Shown in pieces: positions 38,435 through 47,208 of a DNA stretch of 64,000 nucleotides. The notes below the pieces were generated by a model. The model saw only the letters and a list, made by a program, of their open reading frames with translations, did not search any database and had not been told where the DNA came from. This DNA comes from Bacteroidetes bacterium GWF2_40_14 (lineage in GTDB: Bacteria > Bacteroidota > Bacteroidia > Bacteroidales > UBA932). Within the stretch, counting starts at the first letter, position 1. Each line of letters opens with the position of its first letter. Made by a program: the position numbers and the translations under genes. The stretch covers positions 35,447-99,446 of the forward strand of contig MEOK01000014.1 in assembly GCA_001769195.1 (NCBI GenBank), written 5' to 3'.

Positions 38435-39274
38435 ATGAGTGAACCAACAAGAGTACTTTATGTGAGCTCTGAAATATTTCCGTACATGCCGGAATCCGGT
38501 ATCTCCTCTATCGGGAGGTTCCTGCCACAGGGAGTACAGGAGAGAGGTTGTGAGATTCGCTCATTTATGCCAAAATACGGATGCATAAACGAAAGAAGGA
38601 ACCAGCTTCACGAAGTTATCCGCCTGTCCGGCATGAATATTATCATAAATGACATCGACAGACCCCTTATTATTAAGGTGTCATCTATTCCGGCTGCCCG
38701 TATGCAGGTATATTTCATAGACAACGAAGACTATTTCTTCAGAAAACAGATATTCAAAGACGACAACGAAGAGTATTTTGCAGATAACGACGAAAGAGCT
38801 ATTTTCTTTGCCAGAGGAGTCCTTGAGACAGTAAAAAAACTTAGATGGAAACCTGATATCATACATTGTCAGGGCTGGGTATCTCACTTGTTGCCAATAT
38901 ATTTGAAAAAGGTTTATCACGATGATCCTATTTTTACAGAGAGCAAAGTAGTGATTTCTCTTTACGATGATGCATCTGACCAGGTTTTTAACGATTCCAC
39001 AAGATCTAAAATAATTGTGCCGGGCATAAAGAATAAGGATTTGGAACTTTTAACTCCTGCGAATGGCATAAATCTTGCTAAACTAGCTATTCAGTATGCA
39101 AATGGTATAATTATGGGCAGTGAGAGCATCTCATCTGAACTTGTAGATATGGTGCTTAAGAATTCGGTTCCAACTCTACCTTACAAAGACATTTCACAAC
39201 CAGAATCTACCTACATACAAGACTACATTCAATTTTATGATCAAATTTTGGGGAAAAATGACAAAAAGGACTAG
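38435..39274 (+). CDS. Glycogen/starch synthase-like protein, N-terminal half only
   Basis: 279 residues. It opens VLYVSSEIFPYMPESGISS, like the GT5 glycogen synthase N-terminal domain (glucan-binding side), and continues IIHCQGWVSHLLPIYLKK. The C-terminal Rossmann domain with the ADP-glucose site is missing, and the usual KxGGL loop is replaced by PESGI, so it may not make glycogen. Such short GT5-like proteins recur in Bacteroidota beside a DUF4270 lipoprotein, so this is probably not a truncation of a normal gene. It overlaps the long reading of the next gene by a few codons. Confidence 0.8.
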   Translation: MSEPTRVLYVSSEIFPYMPESGISSIGRFLPQGVQERGCEIRSFMPKYGCINERRNQLHEVIRLSGMNIIINDIDRPLIIKVSSIPAARMQVYFIDNEDYFFRKQIFKDDNEEYFADNDERAIFFARGVLETVKKLRWKPDIIHCQGWVSHLLPIYLKKVYHDDPIFTESKVVISLYDDASDQVFNDSTRSKIIVPGIKNKDLELLTPANGINLAKLAIQYANGIIMGSESISSELVDMVLKNSVPTLPYKDISQPESTYIQDYIQFYDQILGKNDKKD

Positions 39275-40616
39275 TTTCCAATCTGCTGCGGCACTACTTT
39301 TATTTTCACTTATTACAGTTTCCTGCATAACTACCGACAAATCTCTCGGGGATAATCTTATTCCTGACAATTATAATGTCAATATTAAAATAGCAGAGGT
39401 TAACGTTCCTGTCCAGATGAAGATGTCGGACAGCCTTCAGACAATATTCCCCGGATATCTGCTTGTTGGAGCTTATAAGGATCTGGACCTGGGAACAACC
39501 ATTTCAGGAGCGGCATTTCAAATCATACCAAATATTACTGACAATGACTTCGGAGATAATCCTGTCCCTTCATATATAAGGATATCAATGGCCGTTACCC
39601 AGACTCTTGTACTTAACACAGAAGAGAAGAACGTACCCCAGAACATCTACCTCTATACGTTAAAGAAAGATCTGGACTCAACAACCGCCTTCAACAACTC
39701 AATAAAGCTTTCCGATGTAAATCCGATACCAATAAATACAGGCGGGACAGTATTCATGGGTGGCGACAGCATTGTCATGAATCTCTCACTTGACTTTGCA
39801 AAATCTCTTCTTACAGCTACACAAGATGAGAGAGACAGTTCAGACATATTCGTGAAGAGATTCAAAGGCCTGTTCATGGCTACAGAACCCCTTCCTGGTG
39901 CAATAAAAGGAGGAAGGTTCAATATTATTAACCCTTCTGATGTTTATTTGGAACTTATGTACAGGCATGTAGAAGCAGCAGAAAGCATTGACAAAGACAG
40001 TCTTCTGTACTACTACATATCTACTACAAGACCATATGTCAATTCAATTAGTCACTCAACAAAAAGCATGGAATCGGTTTATCCCTCGGGTAAAATTTTC
40101 ATGGAGGGTCTTGCCGGAATCAAACCATACATAGATTTTGCTGAGATAAAAGGCTTATTTTCGACATGGGCGACATCGCAAAACATTAGCCTTTCTCAGG
40201 TTATAATTGCCAAAGCCGAACTAAGGCTCCCTTATGAGTTTCCAGCTAGCTATCTGACAATGGGGCAATTCCCTTCACAGATTTATCTATCTACCCGCGA
40301 ACAGGCAGCCACAACATATAAACTGCCTCTGTATGAACCAGTATCAGATATAAGGGTGCAGAGCACGGGCATGAATAACAGGTCTCTTATGTATTATTCT
40401 CTTGATATAAGCGGATACCTTCAGAAAGTATTCAAGGGCACACTTACAGGAACATCATTGCAAACATGGATATCGCCAATTGCACAGGAGACAAACTCAT
40501 ATACTGGCGACATATCTTACTATATTGACAATCTGGTCTATAGCAAAGCAACTCTGAATGGTGCAAACGCCACACGTAAGCCGCAGATTATATTAACCTA
40601 CGCAGTAATGCCTTAA
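39258..40616 (+). CDS. DUF4270 family outer-membrane lipoprotein
   Basis: 452 residues from the ATG at 39258, inside the previous gene's end; an ATG at 39237 is a longer alternative. A lipoprotein signal (SLITVSC, Cys22) is followed by a beta-rich body with LDISGYLQKVFKG and the C-terminal RKPQIILTYAV. DUF4270 lipoproteins have no known function; the pairing with the GT5-like gene suggests a shared role in envelope polysaccharide (inference). Confidence 0.85.
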   Translation: MTKRTSFQSAAALLLFSLITVSCITTDKSLGDNLIPDNYNVNIKIAEVNVPVQMKMSDSLQTIFPGYLLVGAYKDLDLGTTISGAAFQIIPNITDNDFGDNPVPSYIRISMAVTQTLVLNTEEKNVPQNIYLYTLKKDLDSTTAFNNSIKLSDVNPIPINTGGTVFMGGDSIVMNLSLDFAKSLLTATQDERDSSDIFVKRFKGLFMATEPLPGAIKGGRFNIINPSDVYLELMYRHVEAAESIDKDSLLYYYISTTRPYVNSISHSTKSMESVYPSGKIFMEGLAGIKPYIDFAEIKGLFSTWATSQNISLSQVIIAKAELRLPYEFPASYLTMGQFPSQIYLSTREQAATTYKLPLYEPVSDIRVQSTGMNNRSLMYYSLDISGYLQKVFKGTLTGTSLQTWISPIAQETNSYTGDISYYIDNLVYSKATLNGANATRKPQIILTYAVMP

Positions 40617-40619
40617 ATT

Positions 40620-40637
40620 AAATAAGGTTTCTTATTT
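40620..40637. terminator. AT-rich hairpin at the convergent DUF4270/fabF ends
   Basis: AAATAAG, loop GTTT, CTTATTT, with TTTATCTTTTT following on the plus strand. It overlaps the fabF stop codon. A weak bidirectional terminator. Confidence 0.45.
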
Positions 40638-41882
40638 TATCTTTTTGAAAATTATTGAGGAGTTGTGTCCTCCGAATCCAAAGGTATTGTTTAGAGCAAC
40701 ATTTACCTCTCTCTTCTGAGCATGATTGAGAGTCAGATTCAGTTTATAGTCAATCTCAGGATCTTCTATATTAAAGTTTATTGTTGGTGGTACAATGCTG
40801 TCTGCAATTGCGTGAACGCAAGCAAGTGCCTCTACTGAACCGGCTGCACCCAGAAGGTGACCGGTCATTGACTTTGTTGCGCTGATATTAAGATCATATG
40901 CATGTGCCCCAAATACTGCCTTAACAGCTTTTAGCTCTGCAATGTCGCCAAGAGGAGTAGCTGTACCATGTACATTTATATAATCAACATCTTCCGGTTT
41001 TAAACCGGCGTCATTTATAGCAATTGTCATCACTTTTATTGCCCCTAATCCTTCCGGATGAGGCGCTGTTAAGTGATAAGCATCTGCAGTCATGCCTGCG
41101 CCTACAACCTCGCAATAGATTTTTGCACCTCTTGCAATTGCATGTTCGTACTCTTCGAATATAAGTATACCGGAGCCTTCGCCCATTACAAAACCGTCTC
41201 TTGTTTTGTCAAAAGGACGGGATGCAGTCATGTAATTGTCATTATTTGTAGATAGTGCCTGGGCCGAATTGAAGCCGCCTATGCTTGGCACAGAAATTCC
41301 TGCTTCTGAGCCACCGGTGACAATAATGTCTGCCTTTCCCATCTGAAGGTAAGTGAATGCGTCTATCATTGCGTGAGTAGACGATGCACAAGCAGAAACC
41401 GTGGCAAAGTTAGGTCCCCTGAAGCCATACTTCATTGATATGAGCCCGGGGGCAATGTCAGGAATCATTTTTGGAATAATAAAAGGGCTAAAACGAGGGA
41501 TTTTTCCTCCCTCGAAATAGCCCTCAACTTCGTTGAATAGCGTGGTTATGCCACCTATTCCTGAACCGATTATCACACCAATCCTCTCCGGATCCATACC
41601 CTCAAGTATGTTGCTGTCGTTTACTGCTTGTTCCGCAGCTATTAAAGCAAACTGAGAATATAAGTCAAGCTTCCTCTCCTCCTTGCGATCAATTCCGTAT
41701 TTACTCGGTTCGTAATTTTTTACCTCACAGGCAAACTTAGTTTTAAAAAGAGAAGTGTCAAATCGGGTGATAAGACCAGCTCCACTCAGTCCTTTATCTA
41801 GATTACCAAAGTACTCTTGAATATTGTCTCCTAATGGATTTATTGTACCTATACCAGTAACAACAACTCTTTTTAATTGCAT
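40632..41882 (-). CDS. fabF: 3-oxoacyl-ACP synthase II
   Basis: 416 residues. The catalytic triad C165 (VSACASSTH), H305 (VHGTATPLGD) and H342 (SMTGHLLGAAGSVEA) is intact. It elongates acyl chains in fatty-acid synthesis, condensing acyl-enzyme with malonyl-ACP. acpP lies 18 bases upstream, the conserved pairing. Confidence 0.98.
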   Translation of the reverse strand: MQLKRVVVTGIGTINPLGDNIQEYFGNLDKGLSGAGLITRFDTSLFKTKFACEVKNYEPSKYGIDRKEERKLDLYSQFALIAAEQAVNDSNILEGMDPERIGVIIGSGIGGITTLFNEVEGYFEGGKIPRFSPFIIPKMIPDIAPGLISMKYGFRGPNFATVSACASSTHAMIDAFTYLQMGKADIIVTGGSEAGISVPSIGGFNSAQALSTNNDNYMTASRPFDKTRDGFVMGEGSGILIFEEYEHAIARGAKIYCEVVGAGMTADAYHLTAPHPEGLGAIKVMTIAINDAGLKPEDVDYINVHGTATPLGDIAELKAVKAVFGAHAYDLNISATKSMTGHLLGAAGSVEALACVHAIADSIVPPTINFNIEDPEIDYKLNLTLNHAQKREVNVALNNTFGFGGHNSSIIFKKIK

Positions 41883-41900
41883 AAGCTTGTGTTAAGAAAT

Positions 41901-42137
41901 TTATTTAGCGTTTTTCTCGATGTAAGAGATAGCGTCTCCAACTGTAGAGATTTTCTCAGCTGCTTCGTCCGGAATGGTTATACCGAAAGCTTTTTCGAAC
42001 TCCATAATAAGTTCTACTGTGTCTAAAGAATCAGCACCCAAATCGTTTGTAAAACTAGCTGTTGGAGTTACCTCAGATTCCTCAACGCCCAACTTGTCAA
42101 CGATGATGGCCTTAACCTTTGCATTAATGTCTGCCAT
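41901..42137 (-). CDS. acpP: Acyl carrier protein
   Basis: 78 residues with the phosphopantetheine serine S37 in [17 protein letters not shown]. It carries acyl chains in fatty-acid and lipid A synthesis. First gene of the acpP-fabF pair. Confidence 0.98.
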   Translation of the reverse strand: MADINAKVKAIIVDKLGVEESEVTPTASFTNDLGADSLDTVELIMEFEKAFGITIPDEAAEKISTVGDAISYIEKNAK

Positions 42138-42178
42138 GATTAATAATAATTAGTTAATAAAAAAAGTGTTTGTTATTT

Positions 42179-42324
42179 CAAAATTAGGTTGCAAAGAAAG
42201 ATAAAAAAATCGTAAAATGAAAATTTCTATAAAGTGAATTAATAACCCCCTGACAGTCTGTGTATAAAAATTATTGGTGTAGTTAAAAATTAGTACTGTT
42301 TTTTGGTTTTTTTTCTTACCTTTG
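42179..42324. promoter_or_regulatory. Divergent -7 boxes for acpP-fabF and purN
   Basis: TAATTTTG on the minus strand (42179-42186) lies 42 bases before acpP, and TACCTTTG on the plus strand (42317-42324) lies 20 bases before purN. Both match TAnnTTTG. The AT-rich region between them shows nothing else I can name. Confidence 0.45.
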
Positions 42325-42343
42325 CCCCCTCAAATGTTTATAA

Positions 42344-42925
42344 ATGAGCCCTATAAAAATTGCTATTTTCGCTTCCGGTTCAGGAACAAATGCCGAGAAT
42401 ATCGTCAGATATTTCAAGGATAGTACCCTCTGCAGAGTGGATCTCATATTAAGCAACAAAAACGATGCCTATGTGTTGGAAAGAGCCAGACAGCTTGGCG
42501 TTGAATCATTTGTATTCTCTGCCCATGAACTTGGTGAAACCGATATCGTAAACGACCTGCTTGATAAAAAAGGTATTGACTATATAATTCTGGCCGGCTT
42601 CCTGCTTAAAATACCCAATAACTTGCTTGCAAATTTCCCTTCAAAAATTATCAATATTCATCCGGCATTGCTACCTTCTTACGGAGGCAAGGGTATGTAC
42701 GGGATGAATGTCCACAAGGCCGTTGTTGAAGCCGGAGAAAAGGAATCAGGAATAACCATACATCTGGTTGATGAACACTACGACAACGGAAAGATCCTGT
42801 TTAGAGCAGTATGCCCCGTTTATCCCGGTGAAACGCCGGATTCACTGGCGGAAAAAATACATGTTCTAGAATATGACCATTACCCTAAGGTCATAGAAAA
42901 GTTCCTAATGGATATTTCTAAGTAG
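42344..42925 (+). CDS. purN: Phosphoribosylglycinamide formyltransferase
   Basis: 193 residues: IFASGSGTNAENIV start, HPALLPSYGGKGMYG and the DEHYDNGKIL segment typical of folate-dependent GAR transformylase. It makes FGAR in purine synthesis. It converges on the DUF5686 gene and overlaps its end by 21 bases. Confidence 0.96.
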   Translation: MSPIKIAIFASGSGTNAENIVRYFKDSTLCRVDLILSNKNDAYVLERARQLGVESFVFSAHELGETDIVNDLLDKKGIDYIILAGFLLKIPNNLLANFPSKIINIHPALLPSYGGKGMYGMNVHKAVVEAGEKESGITIHLVDEHYDNGKILFRAVCPVYPGETPDSLAEKIHVLEYDHYPKVIEKFLMDISK

Positions 42926-45373
42926 TGGTACTGCAATTCGGAATCCTACTGATTGGTATCTGACACCTCTGAATCCTGCAAATACGCCAATTCTAACCAT
43001 GTCATTTACCCCAACAGAATAACCTATTTCTGTGTGGTGCAAGCCAGTCTCTGTCAACCACAGGGTGTGGAGGTGAATAGACTCGTTTATCAGGGAAGAG
43101 TTAAGGAAGGGAAGATGTTTGAGCAGAATATATTCGGAATTGTAATTTACCATCCCTTGCACCCATCTGTCCGGTGTGGAGAGGTTGTAGTTATCGAGAA
43201 GGAGAAAGCATCTGTCAAAATCATCCTCAGACAACATAATGTTATTCGCCCTGAAATGTTTGTAATCGGGGAAGAACAGCCTCTCTTTGTTGATGAACAT
43301 ACCAGTGAGAAGGTTGTAGTTAATTTTTGAGTAGATATTGAGTTTTATGCTTTGTGTTACACCAAGGGTAACAGAGGCAAACCTGGAAGAAACCGGGTTG
43401 TTACTGCCTGGTGCTACAGTAAATCTGAGCATAAAAGTGGGATATGCGGAATGTAAATATTGTTTATGCCCACCCTTTGACACTCTGTAGAAGTATTCCG
43501 GCGTATAGGTTACACCGGAAGAGAACAGGAGTGCCGAGTGATTGATAAACTGAGGAGAGTATATGTTTTGCGGTAAATTCGGTTCAGACACTTTTCCGAA
43601 AATGCTCTTTACATTTCCATTGGTAAGATACTCTCTACGTTGGTATGAGAGTTGGAGATCAAGACGGAGTCCATTGGCGATATCTATACTGTTGTTCAGT
43701 TCCAGATAATCTTTAGACATTATTTTAACAGGGGAGTAACCGTAAAAAAAAGAGGAATACGAATTTATTGCCCTGCTTGTTGCAGAGTTTGAACTGATAT
43801 CTGATGTTGTGCTACCAAAAGTCAATTTTAATTTTCCTCCTTTTAACGGCAGGTATGTGAGTGTGAAATCGTTTTGCCATAGAACTATTTTCCTTGCTGT
43901 TGAATAGTACAGAGATGGGGACATCGTCAGTGATTTCGTACTGTCTTTGATGTATCCCAATGTGATTTTTTGCCCTAACTGATAACCGTCGACAAAATTG
44001 AAGTCACCAACAACATCCTTTAGACCACCGAATGAAAAATACCACTTTTTCCCAAGTTTGTACTTATGGCCAAAAATTATCTGTTCTATCGGCGTTCCTC
44101 CCTTTCCCCCGTTCTGACTCTTTACAGAATCCTCCGTTTCTATCTTTTTGTACTCTATCTTGAGGCTATCAACCGATTTGTACGACTTTATCTCGTCATC
44201 TCTGAGCGGCAGCTTTCTGACAGCCAGCCAGTATGTGGAATCTCTCTTTTTTGCAGTTGAATCAACTATAACTTTTGTTGACGTTGTATCTTTCTTTATC
44301 TCCAGACACTTTTTTTGTGTCAGGGTTTTTTTCTTTATAACCTGCGGAGTGACACTATTCTCTTCAATACTCTTGTATGTAATGGATGAGTAGTATTTTC
44401 CAACTCCTTTAACACCAAATATGTCTACGGTATAGTCTATTGTATAGCCGGTCGGAAGAAAGATATTCTCTCTGACCTCATTGTAATTAATCTTGCTTTC
44501 GGACTTTATTCCAGATTGAGACGAAGTAAGTTCTGCATACGATACGTTCCAGGTTTCGTCTACTATACAGATATAGCCGGAAAATAGTTTGGCTCCTCCT
44601 TTTTTGGGCACAATCTGAATTTTATTAACCACTCGCCCATTTTCATTTACAATACCCTTAAATACGAAATTATAATAGGTAAGCGCCTGTGGCGATAATG
44701 GAGAGATCATTCCCATCAGTATCGGATCATAGATACAGGATTTCAACAACAATGAATAGTCTCCGGGGTCTACTTCGTCGGGTATTGTGCTCGAAAAGGC
44801 TTTTATTGTCTGTTGATATGTATTGGGTGATTTATATGCAATTTCTGATTGTGACTCAACCAGAAAAAGTTTGTTAAGTACAAGGTTGACCTTATTCTTT
44901 TTTAACTGATTTTTAACAATCCATGGAAGGGCGGTTATCTTCATTGTTCCTTTCATGTATGCTTCTGACTGGTACTCCTTTAGCTGATATCGGTAGAAAG
45001 GTCCCTTTGCGATTGCTTTCCGCATGATTTCGTTTCCACGTTTATCTCCCCTGCCACTGAATTTCACCTCCTTCAGTTCATAAAATGTCTCCTGTAGCTT
45101 TATTATTTTGCTCAAATCTTTGTCCTCTACTGAAATCGAGAACTTTTCACGTCTGTAGCCTAGTGATGAGGCTTCGCAACTATATCTGCCGGGAGTGAGG
45201 TTAGTCCGGAACTCACCGAGATTGTCTGCACTTATTCCAGACTTCAATTCGTAGATAAATATTGTTGCATTTGGTACAGGAGCACCTTTTTCGTCTATAA
45301 TCCTGCCGCTGAAGATTTGTGAAAAAGCAGGAAAAACAATCAACAAAAAAAGTGAAGATACAAATACCCTCAT
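42905..45373 (-). CDS. DUF5686 outer-membrane protein with carboxypeptidase-like N-terminus
   Basis: 822 residues. A signal peptide (about 1-18, MRVFVSSLFLLIVFPAFS) and a carboxypeptidase-regulatory beta-sandwich (about 20-95, GRIIDEKGAPVPNATIF) precede a middle domain with QSGIKSESKINYNE and a beta-barrel-like C half ending in aromatic strands. It looks like an outer-membrane protein of the TonB-independent DUF5686 family, function unknown. It is the last gene of a three-gene run with a nitroreductase and an amidohydrolase. Confidence 0.85.
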   Translation of the reverse strand: MRVFVSSLFLLIVFPAFSQIFSGRIIDEKGAPVPNATIFIYELKSGISADNLGEFRTNLTPGRYSCEASSLGYRREKFSISVEDKDLSKIIKLQETFYELKEVKFSGRGDKRGNEIMRKAIAKGPFYRYQLKEYQSEAYMKGTMKITALPWIVKNQLKKNKVNLVLNKLFLVESQSEIAYKSPNTYQQTIKAFSSTIPDEVDPGDYSLLLKSCIYDPILMGMISPLSPQALTYYNFVFKGIVNENGRVVNKIQIVPKKGGAKLFSGYICIVDETWNVSYAELTSSQSGIKSESKINYNEVRENIFLPTGYTIDYTVDIFGVKGVGKYYSSITYKSIEENSVTPQVIKKKTLTQKKCLEIKKDTTSTKVIVDSTAKKRDSTYWLAVRKLPLRDDEIKSYKSVDSLKIEYKKIETEDSVKSQNGGKGGTPIEQIIFGHKYKLGKKWYFSFGGLKDVVGDFNFVDGYQLGQKITLGYIKDSTKSLTMSPSLYYSTARKIVLWQNDFTLTYLPLKGGKLKLTFGSTTSDISSNSATSRAINSYSSFFYGYSPVKIMSKDYLELNNSIDIANGLRLDLQLSYQRREYLTNGNVKSIFGKVSEPNLPQNIYSPQFINHSALLFSSGVTYTPEYFYRVSKGGHKQYLHSAYPTFMLRFTVAPGSNNPVSSRFASVTLGVTQSIKLNIYSKINYNLLTGMFINKERLFFPDYKHFRANNIMLSEDDFDRCFLLLDNYNLSTPDRWVQGMVNYNSEYILLKHLPFLNSSLINESIHLHTLWLTETGLHHTEIGYSVGVNDMVRIGVFAGFRGVRYQSVGFRIAVPLLRNIH

Positions 45374-45380
45374 ACCGACG

Positions 45381-45947
45381 CTACCACTTGTTAAGGTGCA
45401 TCTTGGCCTCTACCCACTTATTCTTTGGGGTCTGAGGACCTTTTGGATAGCCAATTGGAATAAGGCATAGAGGTTTGTATGGCAGTGGTATTGAGAGTGC
45501 TGTGGTTATTATATTCATCCTCTCTTCTGACGGGTATGCCAATGTCCACACCGCACCAAGACCAAGCGATTCCGCTGCAAGAAGTATATTCTGAGTGGCT
45601 GCAGAACAGTCCAGATACCAATATGGCGACTTTTCGGGATTACCAACGACGATTATTGCAGCCTGTGCATCTTTCAACATCTTTGCATAAGGTAGATTTT
45701 CAGAAAGCTTTGCCATTGCTTCTCTGTCCTGAATTACGAGAAACTCCCATGGCTGACGGTTCATTCCTGTTGGTGCTGCCATTCCTGCCTTGACGATAGT
45801 TGTAAGGTTCTCTACTGATACTGGCTGGTCGGTGAAACTTCTTACACTTTTGCGCTGATGGATTGTTTCTAAAGTGGGATTTTGCGCCATTAATGTCATG
45901 TTTAGAAGAAACATGAATGAGACTAGCGTTAAAAAATTCTTTTTCAT
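45381..45947 (-). CDS. Secreted nitroreductase family protein
   Basis: 188 residues. A signal peptide (about 1-21, ending MTLMAQ) precedes a compact nitroreductase domain: IHQRKSVRSFTDQPVS, GMAAPTGMNRQPWEF and the later GLGAVWTLAYP. FMN-dependent reduction of nitro compounds or similar substrates is likely, but in the periplasm, which is unusual outside this phylum. The donor is unknown. Confidence 0.88.
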   Translation of the reverse strand: MKKNFLTLVSFMFLLNMTLMAQNPTLETIHQRKSVRSFTDQPVSVENLTTIVKAGMAAPTGMNRQPWEFLVIQDREAMAKLSENLPYAKMLKDAQAAIIVVGNPEKSPYWYLDCSAATQNILLAAESLGLGAVWTLAYPSEERMNIITTALSIPLPYKPLCLIPIGYPKGPQTPKNKWVEAKMHLNKW

Positions 45948-45958
45948 CTTTCTGATAT

Positions 45959-47119
45959 TTATTGTCTGTAAATAATTTCGCTAAAAAGAATAATTGCCGG
46001 TATAAGGATTTTGTCATTGAACACGTATCCGGGCTGATGGATATCCGGGTTCCCCTCTCCGTTGCCTATATCAAAGAATGTGCCAGCCGATTTTAATGTA
46101 AAGAAAGAGAAATCGTCTGAACCTCTGGTGGGTTCCTTTGCATATATGATGTTTAATCCGCCCTTGCCTGCTGCTTTTATGACAATGTCATTTGCCTCAT
46201 CACTGTTTACTGTTGCGGGAAACCTGTCGTGATAAGTGATTTCCAGCTTCAGACCCTGCCTTAATGCTTGCTCTTTGGCAAAATCACCTATCATACTGCA
46301 GAGTTTGTCAAGGTCGGGATCCTTGAAGCTCCTGAGGGTCAGTCTAAGGCTTCCCTCTCCGGGTGTAACTCCGTAATTCACCTCGCCAACCTCTATGTTT
46401 ACAACTGTTGCCAGTATAAAATCAGAGAAGATGCCCTTGATGCAGTTCAGTCTCTTTACCTCCTGAACCGTTGATATTATGGCATCTGTAGGGGATTTTG
46501 CCTGTTCGGGAAATGCAGCGTGAGAGGGCGCCCCGACAAACTTAAGTTCCATACCGGTTGAACCTGCTGCATAGGTGCCTTTATGAATTATTATGCTGTT
46601 TAGTGAATAGTTTGGATTGTTGTGCAGTGCATAGGAAAAATCAAACTTCAAACCCAGCTTTTCAATATCTTTTACCATAAGTGCCGCCCCCTCTCCTCTC
46701 TCCTCTGCCGGCTGGAAAAGCAGATAGACCTTTCCTTTGAAATTTCTGTCTGAGCCCAGTTTCATGGCTAGCCCCAGCAGTATTGTCATGTGGCCGTCGT
46801 GCCCGCAGAGATGCTCGCAACCTTTGTCGGTTTTTATAGCATCCATCTCACATCTGAACATTTTTGAAGGGCCGGGCTTTTTGCCTGAATATTCAGCAAT
46901 TATTCCATATCCGCCCACTCCTTTATATATCTGGTCGGGAGCTGTCTGTTCCAGATATTTAAGCAGGATCTTTGCCGTACCCACCTCTTTGTGTGAATAC
47001 TCAGGGCAGGCATGAAGCTCTTTTCTGATATTTATGAGTTCCTGGGAATTTGCTTTTATCGACATAACATTGAGTGTAATTAACAGCAACAGTTTGCATG
47101 AAAGAAGTGTTTTCATCAT
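45959..47119 (-). CDS. Secreted M20 family amidohydrolase (IAA-amino-acid hydrolase type)
   Basis: 386 residues (or one fewer if the second Met is used). Signal peptide about 1-25. The metal-binding segments are IRKELHACPEYSHKE, CEHLCGHDGHM and LFQPAEERGEGA, with TRGSDDFSFFT at the end. The family hydrolyses N-acyl amino acids or small peptides. A TATTTTTG -7 box (47133-47140) lies upstream. First gene of a run with the nitroreductase and DUF5686 genes. Confidence 0.92.
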   Translation of the reverse strand: MMKTLLSCKLLLLITLNVMSIKANSQELINIRKELHACPEYSHKEVGTAKILLKYLEQTAPDQIYKGVGGYGIIAEYSGKKPGPSKMFRCEMDAIKTDKGCEHLCGHDGHMTILLGLAMKLGSDRNFKGKVYLLFQPAEERGEGAALMVKDIEKLGLKFDFSYALHNNPNYSLNSIIIHKGTYAAGSTGMELKFVGAPSHAAFPEQAKSPTDAIISTVQEVKRLNCIKGIFSDFILATVVNIEVGEVNYGVTPGEGSLRLTLRSFKDPDLDKLCSMIGDFAKEQALRQGLKLEITYHDRFPATVNSDEANDIVIKAAGKGGLNIIYAKEPTRGSDDFSFFTLKSAGTFFDIGNGEGNPDIHQPGYVFNDKILIPAIILFSEIIYRQ

Positions 47120-47208
47120 GTCATATTTTAATCAAAAATAGAAAATTAATTTGGGTGATTGTTATTTTAAGTCCAATTTTGCCGCCCGTAATAGATAAAT
47201 AAGATTTT

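Noticed and set aside
47120..47208. Cobalamin riboswitch before the TonB receptor
   Set aside because: Only 89 bases lie between the divergent genes, too short for the riboswitch, and no B12-box-like segment was seen.
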